Assembly (NCBI GenBank): GCA_023846275.1
Contig: CM043871.1
Coordinates: 29,728,569 to 29,792,568, forward strand
Reading direction: 5' to 3'
DNA: 64,000 nucleotides
From: Vanilla planifolia
Lineage: Eukaryota; Streptophyta; Magnoliopsida; Asparagales; Orchidaceae
Shown here piece after piece: positions 1 through 13,600 of the stretch (positions are counted from its first letter, which is position 1; each line of letters starts with the position of its first letter). A program made the translations under genes and the position numbers. The notes beneath the pieces were generated by a model, which ran no database searches, was not told the DNA's origin, and was given only the letters and a program-made list of their open reading frames with translations.

Positions 1-3000
1 GATGGTGCCTTCATAACAATGGTAGTAGAGGAGAATTCCCTCTACCAATGGCCAGGAGAAGCTGTGCATTGGAGTTTTGAATCACAGTGCCGATCCTAGC
101 CTTGTTGTCTAATGTACAAGTAACTTTGTAATTGACCTTGATCTAACCAGATGGTGGGGATTGCTGCCAAGATAAGGGTAAAATGGGTTGCCAGGTCTGG
201 GCAATCCCAAAAATCCATGTTGCAAAGAGTCTCCAATTACCTTGTAGATTGCATGACATGGTGAATGAGCATTGATAGACTTATATAAGTTGTTGAATGG
301 AGCTTACAATTTTTGTTATGCTAAAAGAAATATAAGTGGCCATAATGATTGTAGCCATATCTCTCTAGTCCTTAAGAGTCCAACCATGGATCCATTGCAT
401 GATAGTGTCCACAGAGGTGAATACCAAGTGTGTATTAAAGAAGAATGGTAGAGAGATTATGCCATACTGTCACATAGTTGATGAGGCATGGTCCACCAAT
501 TCGTTGCAGTCACATCCTTATGAGTAGTGTAAGCCCAATCCCAACTTGTGCATGGAGATCCACATATGCATATACAAGGCGTTATGATAAATGCACTAGA
601 GAAAGGTTTGCACCTAGGATGTGCATGTAGAAGCCAAGTCCAAGTTCCACATAGTGTCTTTAGGGTTCTGGCATCCAAGCAAGAAATATAGATCTCAGTG
701 CAGTTAGGCTTGGTTAATTCAGAGTTGTGTGATACTAGTTGATTACCCAAGCCTCGTGTTATGCATAACCCACTGCGTCTAATCAGCACCAAAGATTGAA
801 GCAAGTCCAAGTCCCAATATCTTGAGGCGTCCATTAGGCAAGAGAGGGTTCTAGGGAGGTTGAATTCCATATTGATAAACATGGGCCACACCTGAAGTTC
901 AGTTGGACCAATCCAGTTGTCAAAATAAGTGAAAATCTTTATACCTTGATTAGTGAGCCAAGTAATGTTGTGATGGACCAAATGCTCAACAATACAGAGC
1001 AACTTCCGTACACATGACGAGTGCATACAACAGGAGAGTATGCTGATCAATAAGAGCCATGCACCATTCCCTACGTCTACATATACCCATGCTGCCCATA
1101 TCCTTTGGCCTGGAAAGACTATCCTAATCAACATAATGCAATGCGTATTGAGAGTGGATTCTCCAAAAAAAAAAATGCCAAGATGATCCTTTCAATTTGG
1201 GATAGTACTCTTAGGGAATCAAGGAGTAGGACATATAATAAACAAGAGTTGCAAAAGATCTAAATTAGTGATAACCACTCTACCAACTATAGATAAATGG
1301 TGTGAAATCCAACAAGAGGCCTTGTTAATGACTTGCTAATCAACGTGGGCAAAGTAGACAGCCTTAAGAGATCTTTCCAAGATTAAGACGTCCAGATAGG
1401 TGTAGTCATTCTCTTGCCTCATTTTAGGTGTATTGACAATAATTTTGTGACACTTTTTGCTGATACCTTTGTTGAATATGATTGTAGATTTTTGGTAATT
1501 AACTTATTATCCTACTTCAGACCCATAAGAAAGGAGAACATCTCGGAACAAATAAACTGCAGGGAAGTTTAATGGGATATAAAGCAGTACATCATTTGCA
1601 TCAAAGAGGTGAGTGATAACTGATGTTGAGCTGTAAGTCCCTTGAGCTTGACGAAGCTAAATCTAGAGTGAGACATACTTCAAGTAGATGATGAAGAGGT
1701 AGGGTGAAAGAGGACACCTCTTAGAAAGCCTATAACACATGGTAATCCAAAGGATGCTCTTGCCATTGTTTATGGTGCTATACCTTTGTTTCTCTACTCA
1801 AGCCCTTACCCATGCTCACCAAATATTTGGGAAGCTAGTATGGCAATGCATGGTCAACAGAAAATCTTAGTAGACACAATCAAGTCTACTCCATTTTGAT
1901 TTTGATAACCATAAGTCCTTTAGAAGATGAGGAAGTAGAGAAATAGTTGCTAAACTTTTAATCCGAGAGGATGTCAAATATGGATTGGCTATTAACAAAA
2001 GCCCCTTGTTGAAGGTAGTTGAGATTAGGAAGCACCAGTTATAGTCTAGACACCAAGCCTTTTGCCACGACTTTTTTAATAGTGTCGTACAGACTAATAG
2101 GCTAGAATTGTCTAGGGAAGATGTTTTAGAAAATTTAAGGATGAGCACGACGAGTGTATCCCACGATTAAGTTGTCCTATGGGAATTGGCAAAGACGTCT
2201 TTCATTGGGGTTGGCACAATGGTTTGAGTAATGTCCTAGAAAGACCAAATTGCGCTATGAATCTCCATGGCAGTAATGAGGGTAGTCACTTGCAAGACAT
2301 GGAGATGTAGATGGGGAGAGCTTGTTGTGTTGATGACCATTTTTTGTTAAAGAAATCAAACAAAATCTAAATAATCTGCATCTAAGAAATCTCTTAAATG
2401 CTGGAATGAGTGAGCCGGTGATTCTTGTGTCGCTTAGCTGTTGCAATATTGTGAATGACCACCACCCAGATCTCGGTTCGATGAAGGTTATTATGATATT
2501 GGGAAATAAGGTTAAAGGGCTAGTGTTCCTCGAATGAGTTGTATATTCTTTTGTTAAAAGGTATTAATCTTCTGTTTCATGAGATGGTTAGACTCAATAG
2601 GCTTTTCGAACTTCTGTTTACCCCACTTGCTAAGGGTACTGAGGGATCTAGCGAACTTGGTGCATAAGTGGGAAGGCCTTGCCCCTCCTTTGCCACACTT
2701 AGGCCGCACAGAAGAGAAAACATGCCTTGCCTTGGGATACGTAAGTCACATATCTTTAAACTTTCACACTTTGTCAGAATGAAGGAAATCCAAGTGCTAA
2801 AAGTGGATCAATAAAAGACAATGATCCAACCTACAATTGTGCTCACGAAGTACTATGGTGCCAATGTGTTGACGAAGACTCTATCCAATATTTTAAATAT
2901 ATGGGTAGAATTGCCCTTGTTACACTAGGTGTAAGCGTTGCGAATAAAGCCCAGGTCATAAAGCTTAGTAGTACCAATGAATCGAGAGAATTCCCTTTGA

Positions 3001-3290
3001 TCGATGAAGAAGTGAAATGCCTTGTCACACTTTTTCTTAGATGGTGAGGGGGTGACTTTAAAGTCCTTAACTACAACTATAAGGATGCTATTGTCATAGT
3101 TTTGGAGGATGGAAGCCCACAAGTCCCTTCTAATCACATAGTCTTTGGAAGCATATATAGAGCAAAAAAAATCCAAGGAAATTTACCACCTGCATCAATC
3201 TCAATAATAATAGCCTGCTTAAATTGATGAAGGATGCATACCTTGATGCCACCAGACTTTAAAAATGTTAATAAATTTTGGTTCTTTATC
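1..3290 (-). mobile_element. Decayed L1-type LINE with endonuclease, RT, zinc-finger and RNase H remnants
   Basis: Read on the - strand, the domains appear in the order of plant L1-like retrotransposons, broken by frameshifts and stops. An AP-endonuclease segment at about 3290-2850 shows the frames LKSGG, IYASKDYVIRRDLW and FIDQ..LYDLGF. A reverse-transcriptase segment has RCPLSPYLFI at about 1730-1670, then FDANDVLLY at about 1608-1580, which corresponds to the FADD box with a changed core. A C-terminal part around 1130-450 is where the zf-RVT region should be. An RNase H-like stretch with IKVN and IGTVIQNSNAQLLLA lies below about 190. The element runs off the left edge, so its 3' tail and target duplication are not visible. 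It is inactive. If LSD1 has an exon further left, this element sits inside an LSD1 intron. Confidence 0.82.
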
Positions 3291-3299
3291 CTTATAATT

Positions 3300-4679
3300 G
3301 ATCTCTTGATCAAAATATTAGTTCCTATTTATGATCACACAAAAATATCATAATCACAACTAGATCAAAGGTACATATGAACACCCTTGTGATTATATTA
3401 GGATGTTATAGAAAGTAATTAACACTTAAAAATCAACCATAAAATGCACATAATCAACCTAAAAGAATTAGGAATAATTCTTTGTCTTCTATTATCAGAT
3501 GATCAACCTGTTTCTGTCACTTCGTAGAACACAAATCAAAGAAAAGCTAAAGTCTTTAAAAGTCATAAAGAAATATGATCAAGCATGCATTGAGCATTGC
3601 AATAGGGAGGTGAATCTTGCATGTTGATGGTGATATGATGATGACAACTAACATTGATGGCATTGATCATTGTTGTTATGTGTAGAGTTAATCCCTTAGG
3701 ATTCTCTTCCCTTTATGCTTGGTGATTAGGTACCTTCTCTTAACCAATGTTTTGGTCATCAAATTGTTTTTAATAGGAAATGAAGTGGCAACAAGGAAGG
3801 ATGGCTTGTTTTTATGAAACTAAGTGAAAATAGATAGTTCGTAAACCTTAAGCATAGCCAAATATCTAATTTGGATGCTTGTTTATTTGTCATAAATACT
3901 TTGAAATAATCTGATGAATCAATAAAAATTAAAAAAATTTTGAACATTGAACTATAAATTTTCAGTTGGTTTGACGAACTTGATCTTTAATTGATTCTAA
4001 ATACAACTAAGAATTTGATTCAACAATATAAATGACCAACAATGCTTGGTTAAATACCTTAAGAGGTCATTCAAATTCATGTTGGTTGATTCTATATGTT
4101 GTTAAATTCCAAAACAATTAAATTATAGTAGCATTGGAAAGCTGAACTTTTTTGATCAAAATTAGTAGGAATTGGAACATAATCATATTTGAATAGAAAT
4201 TGAATTTGATAAGTTGATTTTAAATATTGATCACTCATCCAATGAAATAGAAGTCATATGAGTTGACTTTGTATACGAAGAAGGTTGGACTTGAGATTAT
4301 GTTTGTATCAACCTATGGTGTGTCTAGTGTCCTTAATGCCCACCAGTGATATCTTTTTCTTGTAGTCATGTATCATGCATGCCAAGGATACAAAAAACAT
4401 TATAAATATGGATAATATAGATTAAAAATATCTAATGTAACAAGTAATATGAGTATAATAGCAAAAGAACACAGCTTGTATATACTCTTGCTCGTCATCT
4501 TTATTAGAGCCTATTTCTTCAACGGAGTTGCATCGAAGGATTTAGATTGGAATGACCTTTGATTTGCTGTTGAAGCATGTTCAATGGCCATTTTTGTGAC
4601 ATTTTACCTCATAAAGATATGAAGATTTCTCACCATCTGTTTTTAAGAGTAGATTAAATGTTTGTGATAACTCAATATG
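3300..4679. other. AT-rich non-coding stretch, no gene seen
   Basis: No open frame with protein character, no splice-bounded zinc-finger exon and no repeat boundary was recognised. It lies between the LINE and the LSD1 coding exons. Confidence 0.5.
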
Positions 4680-4790
4680 CAAAATCACTAGATCGGTCTC
4701 TAGTAGCATTGATCTGCAAAATTACTAGATCGGTCTCTAGTAGCATTGATCTGCAAAATCACTAGATCGGTCTCTATTAGCATTGATCTT
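4680..4790. repeat. 37-bp tandem repeat, three units
   Basis: Three head-to-tail 37-bp units start at 4680, 4717 and 4754. Each reads CAAAATCACTAGATCGGTCT and onward, ending ATTGATCT. They differ by only two or three substitutions, so the array is young compared with the decayed DNA around it. Each unit carries the self-complementary core CTAGATCGGTCTCTAG. Confidence 0.95.
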
Positions 4791-5239
4791 TTTTATTGTT
4801 GAACCTTTTAGCTTTGAAAGAGCTCTTTGTTGTAGTGATGAAGGGGCTCAACAATTTTTGCTCAAATTTGAGAAGTGGGGAATGACCATTGACATCTAAT
4901 TGTAGGAGCTAATTAGTTCTAGTGTTGGGAAATGACATGAAATAATATCTAGGAATCAGGTCATGAGTTGATGCAAGGTGGCAAATTGTAAGTTGAGCAG
5001 CCATGACGAAAATGCAAGTCGATTGCCTATGATATAGATGCGATAAGAATATAACAAATCACTTGAATATCATTTGGAAATTGGAGATAATCTAATTGAA
5101 CTTATGAGCCATTTTGATTGTCTCAAACTTTGTTTTGAGCCAATTTTCATTTTATTGTGTTTTGTTTTTGATGCAGTTTTAGTGAGCATGAAAATTCTAT
5201 AAACATAATATATATATATATATGTATATTATATGATTA

Positions 5240-5500
5240 TTGCCAATGGCATAGTGGATGAAATTAGCAATGAAGAAGCAAAAGCTATGGGTTTGAATCC
5301 TAGCTCCTTCACCATTGTGTAGAGCCCCATTTTCTTAGTTGCAAGTGGGGAGCAGTGGAACTTATACTTTCAAGAGGTTAATTTGTAGGGTCACTTCTCA
5401 TAGTATTGTTTAGCTATTTATGGGAAAGTGTCACTTCATATACAATGTTTTTTGATAGATTCCAAAGTTGTAGTGCAAGTGAATAACTTGTAGAGAACCA
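5240..5500 (+). mobile_element. Probable tRNA-derived SINE
   Basis: TGGCATAGTGG at 5247-5257 matches every fixed position of the Pol III A box (TRGYNNANNNG). GGTTTGAATCC at 5290-5300 matches the B box (GGTTCGANTCC) with one transition. The spacing suits a tRNA-derived head. No tRNA cloverleaf follows, which points to a SINE rather than a tRNA gene. The 3' end was not located. No second copy was seen in the window. Confidence 0.55.
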
Positions 5501-7518
5501 TTTGCCATTGGCTGCCATCTGCCATCTACTAACATTGGTGGTGATTACCCAATTTTGGCACACTGAGTTGGGTAGCACATATCAAACACACCAAGTCATT
5601 GTCTTGAAATCTCCTACATCTTAGATAAGGTGTCGAGCAACTCATGGCAAAAGCATACTCAAAGGTGGCTAAGCAATGTATGCATGTGTCGAGTTCTCTG
5701 TTCGAGACATCCACAAAGCGGGGAGTTCTCTTGAGTTTCAAGTGTAAGGCACCTTCAAGGTTTATGCAACAATAAAGCTGTGGTTGGAGACCAATAACAA
5801 GCTGAAGAACAATGCAGTAAGTTGTGCATTGACTAAGGGGCACTGTTTCATGTCATATAGATGTATCTTAGGACACATCCAAGCATGTTTCGTGGATCTT
5901 GTAATCAGTGAACAGTTGTGTAGTGTTTCTCTACAAAGCTCTTCTTCATTTTACCAGAAAATTGTTACGCTGGATGCATGTATAAATATTAGATGCAAGT
6001 GAGAAAACGGAATCTTATTTTTGGAAGAAGAAAAACTACCTTCTTTTTCTATTTCTTTGTTGTGTTATTATTTTATTAGAAGTCAGCGTTCGCTAGTGCA
6101 CGTGTGTGTGTTGGGAGGGGGTGTTGAGAAAGTTTTATTTTGAATCTTTTTCTGTTGAATAAACGAGCAGGTATGCACTCCAAGAAAAAGATGCAGGGTA
6201 GAAAAATAAGATTTGAGATCCCATCTTTATCCTTTCCATTCCTTTACTGGAGAAGGTTGTTGAAAAGAAACAAATGGGTTAGGAAGAGTCCCTGTACTTC
6301 AGAGCAATGTTGTTGAGAAGGAAGAGAAAAGCATGAAACTTCTTTCTCCTTAAAGTAATATCGTGGTTGACAGTTTTGGAGGAAGTTGGAGATGATGACT
6401 TGTCTGTATAGATGTAGGGTCAGTGTAACTCTATAACAAAATGCTCGATGCACCTAAATGCTTATGGATATTGAATGTTTTAATTTGTTAGGAAAAATGC
6501 TTTTGTATCATATTTTGTACTAATTGACAGTTTTTACAATACATTGCCTCTGTATGTGTCCTGTTACATGTTAATGAACCTTTATATGGTTCAGCCATCA
6601 TATAACAAAGTGATGTGCAAGTACAAACAATGCAATTTGTGAGTTTTTTGAGAAATCTCAAAATCACATGCATTGGCAAGTGTTACCGCGTGTACTAGAT
6701 GACACTATTGATATTCTGCTTTAAAAAAAAGAAGTAACACTGGTGAAAAGGACTGATGATTGCTTGTCTTTTTCTAATAATTCAGCATTTCATAACGAGT
6801 CAATGTAATGCAGCCTTATTTCTCAACAGCAAGAAATTATTTTTATTATCAAGCACAACAAGTCTTAAATCTATCTGGGGTCATTATTTGCACTTTTGTG
6901 CAGTGTGCAAATTTTGGTTGCAGAAGAATCATCAGTCATTCCATGAATATGTCCATTTTAGCCTTCTATATAAAGGTGATTGATTGGCTTCTAATACTAG
7001 TAGTCTTCTCTTTTTGTTTATCCTAAAAATTCCAATGGTAATGTGGTAGACAAAATGCCATTATCATTATCCTAGGCTTGGGGTTAGCTGTTTCTTTAAA
7101 CGTCATTGTCATGGTAATCTGTTAGATTAAATTTCATTGTTATTAAAGCTACTTTCTTTCATTTCTTAAGTTAGGTTTCTGTTGTACTGTAAGGTTAACT
7201 CATATTAGTCTTATTGTGAGAAATGAGATAAAAAGAAATCAAATTTAGTGCATTTAGATGTTAATTTCGCTTCTGATTGTATTTTTCTTTATTAAAAAAT
7301 TCAACAGAGTGAAATGCTTTCCTTAATTCTTGTGATTATGAATTCCACTATATGGCTTTGTCAGGTACTGTTCTTTTTGGGCCCCCAATTTCTTTTTGTC
7401 TAATACTTTGCCATCATATTTACTTTTTTAGAGCAAGAGCAATATTCTCTCTTCCAAAAATTTTTAAAATGGACAAGGAATTTTAGCTAATTTTGAGCTT
7501 ATATTTGTGATCTAACAG
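5501..7518 (+). other. Non-coding sequence upstream of the first visible LSD1 exon
   Basis: This is either promoter and 5' leader or the 3' part of an upstream intron of the LSD1-like gene. It ends in the acceptor TCTAACAG (7511-7518), so at least one exon lies further upstream. I searched it for a CxxC..LMYPxGA..CxxC finger, which LSD1 proteins normally carry first, and found none. Short open frames here have no family character. Confidence 0.5.
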
Positions 7519-7626
7519 ACATGGCTCAGATAGTATGTGGAGGTTGTCAGATGTTGTTGATGTATGTTCGAGGTGCTTCTACTGTTAGGTGTTCCTGTTG
7601 TAACACCATAAATGTTGCAAGAACAG
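7519..7626 (+). CDS. LSD1: LSD1 exon with zinc finger 1 (of those visible)
   Basis: Acceptor AACAG at 7514-7518 and donor GTATGT from 7627. It encodes [22 protein letters not shown] plus the first base of the next codon. The two bases AC before the ATG would complete a codon from an upstream exon, as in family members where MAQ follows a Pro-rich linker. Confidence 0.9.
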
Positions 7627-10600
7627 GTATGTACATTCAAAATTGTAAAATGGTGCAAAAGCTGTACATGGCAATGGAAGCTTGCAATTTATTTGCAAAT
7701 GGATCTTAACTTGTTATATGTTTACTTGCATAATTTATCACTGTATGTTGTGCGTGACAATTGTATGTGGTACTCAATTGGTAATTTAATCTTGTAGTTA
7801 CTCATTCTATACTGCTGTTATTTGTTAACAATAAATTTGGTAAAATGTTATACTGCTGTTATTTGTTAACAATAAATTTGGTAAAATGTTACATACTGAT
7901 GAAAAAGGAACTCCGTCTAAACCGAATGCTGTAACTTTCTTACTGTAGGTTGTATCTAAAGCTTTATTTTGTGGCTATTTTAGTTACCTATCCTCACAGC
8001 ACCTTTTAATTAGAGTGGTCAGAAACTTTCTTTATGCTTGCAAAATTTGTTGCAGCAGTTTTGATCATGATAACTCTGCTTGATTTATGCTGATAAATCA
8101 AAATTCAAATTTAATTGCCAATGTTTTGATGCTGAAGTGGCATTATACTTTGCCCTTCAATGTGAGGTCAGTGTTCAGATGCCTGCAAAAAGATAGATAA
8201 CTTGATTACAATTATTTAGCCTTTTTTATTTAATTTATGATGAATATTGTCTTGCTTTGGTGTTGATAAAGTAAATCAGCAATAATAAATTTCATTTTTC
8301 CTTGTGGTTATGTTTTTAGTTTTGTATATTTCAAGATTGTATGCTCTTTGTCTTCCTGATTTGGAGGATTCTAATCTCATATCAATATTTTTGGACAAAT
8401 GTATTTTCTTAATTTATATTTTGGGATGATGATGGGATATACTTGAAAGTATTATCACTCTCTAATCCATAATGGGCCTCATTTGAAAACCTAACCTAAA
8501 TAGGGCTTGGTTTTTTGTATTTTAAGTAGTAATTATTTGACTAAGTTATTTTGAGCAAGGTGTGTTGTATGTTCTATATTTCAATCAAATGTTTTGGTTT
8601 TTCCTCAAGAAAAGTAGAAAAACATATAGATTATGTGCCTGGTCAATTGTTTTGATATTGTTAACATGAATTGCACAGTAAATTTGAGTTTTAATGATAT
8701 TAATCACGTTAATGACAGGGATTGGCATTGGCACAACACCCTATCCTTTCCTCCCTATTTGTTCTTATCTTCAAACCCATACCTACTCCATCAGAGGTTG
8801 GTGTTTTGATTTAAGTTGGATTTGTGTACATATTGTTACTCCTATTCAAATTTGAGCTTGTTACCTACTGGCTCTTTGATGATTCTATTTTTAACAAATG
8901 AACCTTCTAGAATTTTTTACCTTCCGACTAATTGATTGTTACCTCTAACCCTCTTTTTTGTCTCACTGTTTTCGGTCGGTTGTTACCTCAAACTTTGCTA
9001 TTCTTGTCTTACTGATTTCCCAAATGTTACCCATGTTCTCAAACTATTGCCTGAGGATTTTCATGAAGTTGTTAAACATTTTCAATGAACACTTGAGCAA
9101 CTAAAGGAGCATTTTTTGGAGGAATAAAATTGGCATAATTGAATAGTAGATCTACTACCACAGAACATGTTGCCTTACCTTTTGAAGGAATCCTGTGGAT
9201 GAAATCTATGAAAATGTTCACTCAAATGGTATTAGCAGAAATTGAAACAACCCAGTAGATCCTTATAAATCTACTTTCTACTTTGGAAAACATCTTATGA
9301 ATTGGCAAAGCGTATCTGTCATCTTCTTCCAAACAAAAACTGACTTACAGTATAGTGTCTGACACCTTAACTGCCTTGCAGTGTAGCGTTTGACACCTTT
9401 TGCTAATTTCATTGGATCCCATGGAATTGGTGAAAGGGTGGCATCTATGGGAAGACAGTTCCTATCTTTGAAGAAAATAAATCCATGTTTTGAGGTGCTA
9501 GCTTCCATTTCCTGATTAGCTTTCACTAGATGATGTAGCCAGTGGAGTTTCTGAGTTCGATTGTTGTCATTGTTCTAGCCAGTGGGGTTTTAGAATAGAA
9601 TTGGACAAAACTTTAATAATTTGAACTCATTGACTTCGTCTTTAGATTTTGTTTGATGATGCTCGATGCTGAAGCCATACGCCATAAGCTTGCTAAGCTA
9701 TTTTTGTTGAGCTTCGACAACTACTTTCTTCCATTATTAAGGCTCGTTTGTTCCTTTGTACTAAAATGTATTACCAACAATATGGTTTCAACCTTTGGAT
9801 TAAAATATCAAAGCCATGAGTGTAAAAGGGAGAATTTTTTCATCTTAGAGTGGTGGTGAAATACAATATATGGCATTGATTTTACTAGAGGGTGACACTT
9901 ATTTTGACTTTGAATAAATTATGTTTTATAACAAATTGGAGCAGGAGGTATGGGAGTTCTAATAAGGGACTTTAATAAAAAAGTTCCTTGTAGCATTCAA
10001 GGAGGTAACCTTCTTCTCCACACCATGCGACATTCCTTTCAGCGTCATCTTAATCTGGAACAAGCAAACTCTTGGCCTTATGAAAGTTTTGAGGATGCCA
10101 CGAACCTTCTTAGCTAATTGATTGAGTTGGTTGTAAGAATTCTTGAGGATATAGTGCATGACTTTAAACTATTTCTTACTTTAACCAAAGTTTTTCTTTG
10201 GAGTGTATATCATGATCTTCAACCTTGTAACTGGGATTTTGTGCTCGTTGGTTTCCATCAAAAAGTCGAATTTAGTCATAGAAGATGTTTCAATCTCCAG
10301 TTCCTTCCTCTTTCGGTGAGGGGTCTTGCCACTTATAGCGCTTTCGAATTTAGTCCTCTATCCTTTTGCAGCTTTGTTGTCATTGGGAGTCTTGGTGGTA
10401 TGAGTGGGAGCAATGAATTCCTGCTTGGCTGAAGGAGGTGTAGTTGCAATCAAATATGTGGCTTCGATAGCCTTGGTCGTCAGGTTTCTATCCTTTCCTA
10501 TTTTGTAACCATATCATATGGCTTGTGCATCTCTTAAAATTTGATTATGATCATTGAATAAAGGAACAACAATTGAAGAATAAGTTTGATATGAGGATTG

Positions 10601-13600
10601 GAGCCAAAAGAAGTAAATTGTTTAATGCTCAACTTAGCAGCCAATGTCAAAGAAGAAGCTCAACTTTCACTCAGTAATTACATATGTTTCACAATTTATA
10701 TAAAGTATGAAATTTGAATAATTGATAGATTAGATTGTCCTCAAGAAATTAATCATTAACTTAGATGGATGATCGGTTTTTGGTGCCTCTTCACCCTACA
10801 TATGAATGATTAAGCCATTAGGAGATAAATGAAGAATGAAAATACAAGTTCTAGCTCACCTCTAATCAAGGATAGCTAGGCCCAAATTGTGACACGGTAC
10901 AACATTTTGTAATGGTTGATCACCTCTGTCGTTGAACCCATTGGACAACCTTAGAGTTGGCCACATCGGTGATCTAAATTCAGCTTGAAGTTCTGAAGTC
11001 ATCTTGTTATGTCAAAGAATTTGATATGCCACCATTGAGTTTGGAACTGTATCATCGCAATCATGAGCCATGCCCCACATTTCGCTCAGGGTATACATCT
11101 CATTGAAAGCAAAACACGTTCTTTGCTAAGCTTAGATTCTAAAAATTCATTAAATAAGGCATTTGTTGCTTTTAAGACCTCAGCAAATCTTTGTGTCTAT
11201 AAAGGCACAAACTCTCAAGAAGTTTGAGGAAAGATATTGAGGATGAGGACGAGATTCTACTTTATGAGAGGAGTGAGGACAGCACTTACGTTGTTTAGTT
11301 GCCTTTGGATATATCAATTACCTCAATTTCTAACACTAAAGTTGATCTACCACATAAAGGAAGCATTTAATCTAATGAATTTGAAAACTGACTCTTATGT
11401 AAGTGATTCAAGACAACAATTTGCTTTTGGCATTACATCAAAAACTTTTTTGAAAAAGTCAACAATGTCATTGAGGCAATCCTTAATTCTAGTTCTTCTT
11501 GCAAATTTCTTATAGTTGGAAGGATCAAACAATTGAAGATGCTTATTTGACAATAGAAGAACTAGACAACTCGGCATCATAGTTCGTTGAGTACTATTTA
11601 GCAAAAGACTCTGTGGAGCCAAGTTTGTTTTAGCAGGGAGATTGATGCAGCAAGAATGGGCAATTGAACATCAATATAAAGATCATGAAGTGCTATGAAA
11701 GAAAATCCAATTAGGGCATAATTATATAAACATCATTATGCTTTTAACATAAACCTTTTCAAATGAAACATGGCATGCAAACCCATTTGGAACTAATTTA
11801 AGGCCAAGTAAATAATAAAAATTCAAACCAATCATGAAATTATGACTGGAGGTTTGGACAAATATATGAAATTCTAAAGATTCTATTTGATTCTAAAGTA
11901 GTATTGGTAGTTGCTTATTTTACAAAAAAGTATGTTAGTGCCTTCTTACTTTATAAAAGTACGAGTTAGTGGATGTTAATTGTTGTTAGTGATTTTAGTG
12001 ATGGAATATGTACAAATATTTTCAAAAATCTGTAATGAAAGTTATTGAATTGTTGGTTTGGAGTTATTCTTATTATATTATTGCTTGGTGGCTTGAGTAT
12101 AGGTAAAGTTTGATGGCTTTTCTTTCTTTTGTGACACTTCAATAAGTTTTGTAAATAATACTTTGACGAGTATTACTTCTCTTGTCTTCATCTTTATTAG
12201 CCCATTTTACATCCTTATTGATCACCCATAACTCACTCTTTCTTTGCATCAACTCCCTTTAAACTATTTCCTTCCAACTAGAATTTGGTACTATAGCAAT
12301 TGTCTAGTTGGTAGTAATAGCAATTGCACAACCCATGCCCTATTTTGCCCATTGAGTACATCGCCAATGAACAACTAGCACTGAGCAACAAACATTTACA
12401 AAATGAACAATACCAGATTCACTTTCAACTTTTGAGTTTGGATTATAGTTCCACTCATGTTTTTTTTGGAATCAAAGACCCTTTATTTATTTCCATCTCT
12501 ACATTCTGGTGGGAGGAGAAAGCGATTGATGGTAAAATTTGAGACTTGAAGAGGAATGCAAACCTGTTTACATAATGCTTTGCTTCAAGTCTTCTCACTA
12601 CTTCAGCAATATGTTAGAATGCCCGTTTGGAACTTCCATAATTTGATTGCTTCTCTTGCAAAGAATTGTGGGTAGCAATTGTGTTGACTAACATTGTGGC
12701 ATTCATCATGGCTTGATCTAGCGTTATATATGTTATTTGGACTCCAACAAATGCATTCAATAAGATTGCTGGAGTTGTAAGCTCATTGATGGTGGTTACA
12801 TTCTCTTTCTTTTCTATCATTGAATTCTTGCTTCATCTCAATGGAAGTAAAGGCTGCCTCGTTGATGTTGTTGGAGCTTAACTTGGGTGAAACATTGAAC
12901 TCCATTACTATCACCATTGATTGTAGTTGAACCTCCATAGCTAATTGCATTTGAGAACCTAGAACTAAGAGGAAAGTCCCCTCGTACCACTTGATTTGCA
13001 CTTTGGATTGAAATTCCTCCCCATTTGATTCTATGCAACATTAAAAGTCTTTTTGCTTATATATTCCACAAGTTCAATAGCAAAATTTAAATATTTTTAG
13101 CTTGTTCATCCACATAAGCTCTTATACTTGGACCCAATGATAAAGAATCTCACCTATTGCTGAACTATAAGTTTTCTAGCATTGGTCATCACCTTATCAA
13201 ATTTATCTTGATACTTATGAACAATGCTTGCTTACTTGAGCTTGCAAGGATCAATAAAGAAATTCTCAAACCCAAGTATTTTATACTTTTTAATTAAGGA
13301 TAAAATTATGAATATGTTTCTCATGTTTGTTGTTTATTATAAATAATCACAATTTTCAAAATAAACAAATAAGTTATATGAAAGATTTATATATACCCTA
13401 AACTTATTAAAATAAACAATATGCTCATATTGGAAAAACTTCTCTTCTAAAATATCTTATTATTTAAGTAATATACCGAAAATATTCTTATTTTTCGAAT
13501 TCCTCTTCGCATTCACCTTCTCCAATGCGGTGGAGAAACCAACTTCTTTAGCATTGTTGCACCTTTGTTTCAATAGGTTTTTCATCACTTCAATGATGCG

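Noticed and set aside
457..1134. 225-codon minus-strand open frame as a host gene
   Set aside because: Lies between RT and RNase H motifs of the LINE in the expected zf-RVT position.
5247..5300. A tRNA gene
   Set aside because: A and B boxes are present, but the flanking bases do not form acceptor and anticodon stems.
5784..6002. 72-codon open frame just upstream of LSD1 as its missing first exon
   Set aside because: No zinc-finger cysteine pattern and no suitable phase-1 donor.
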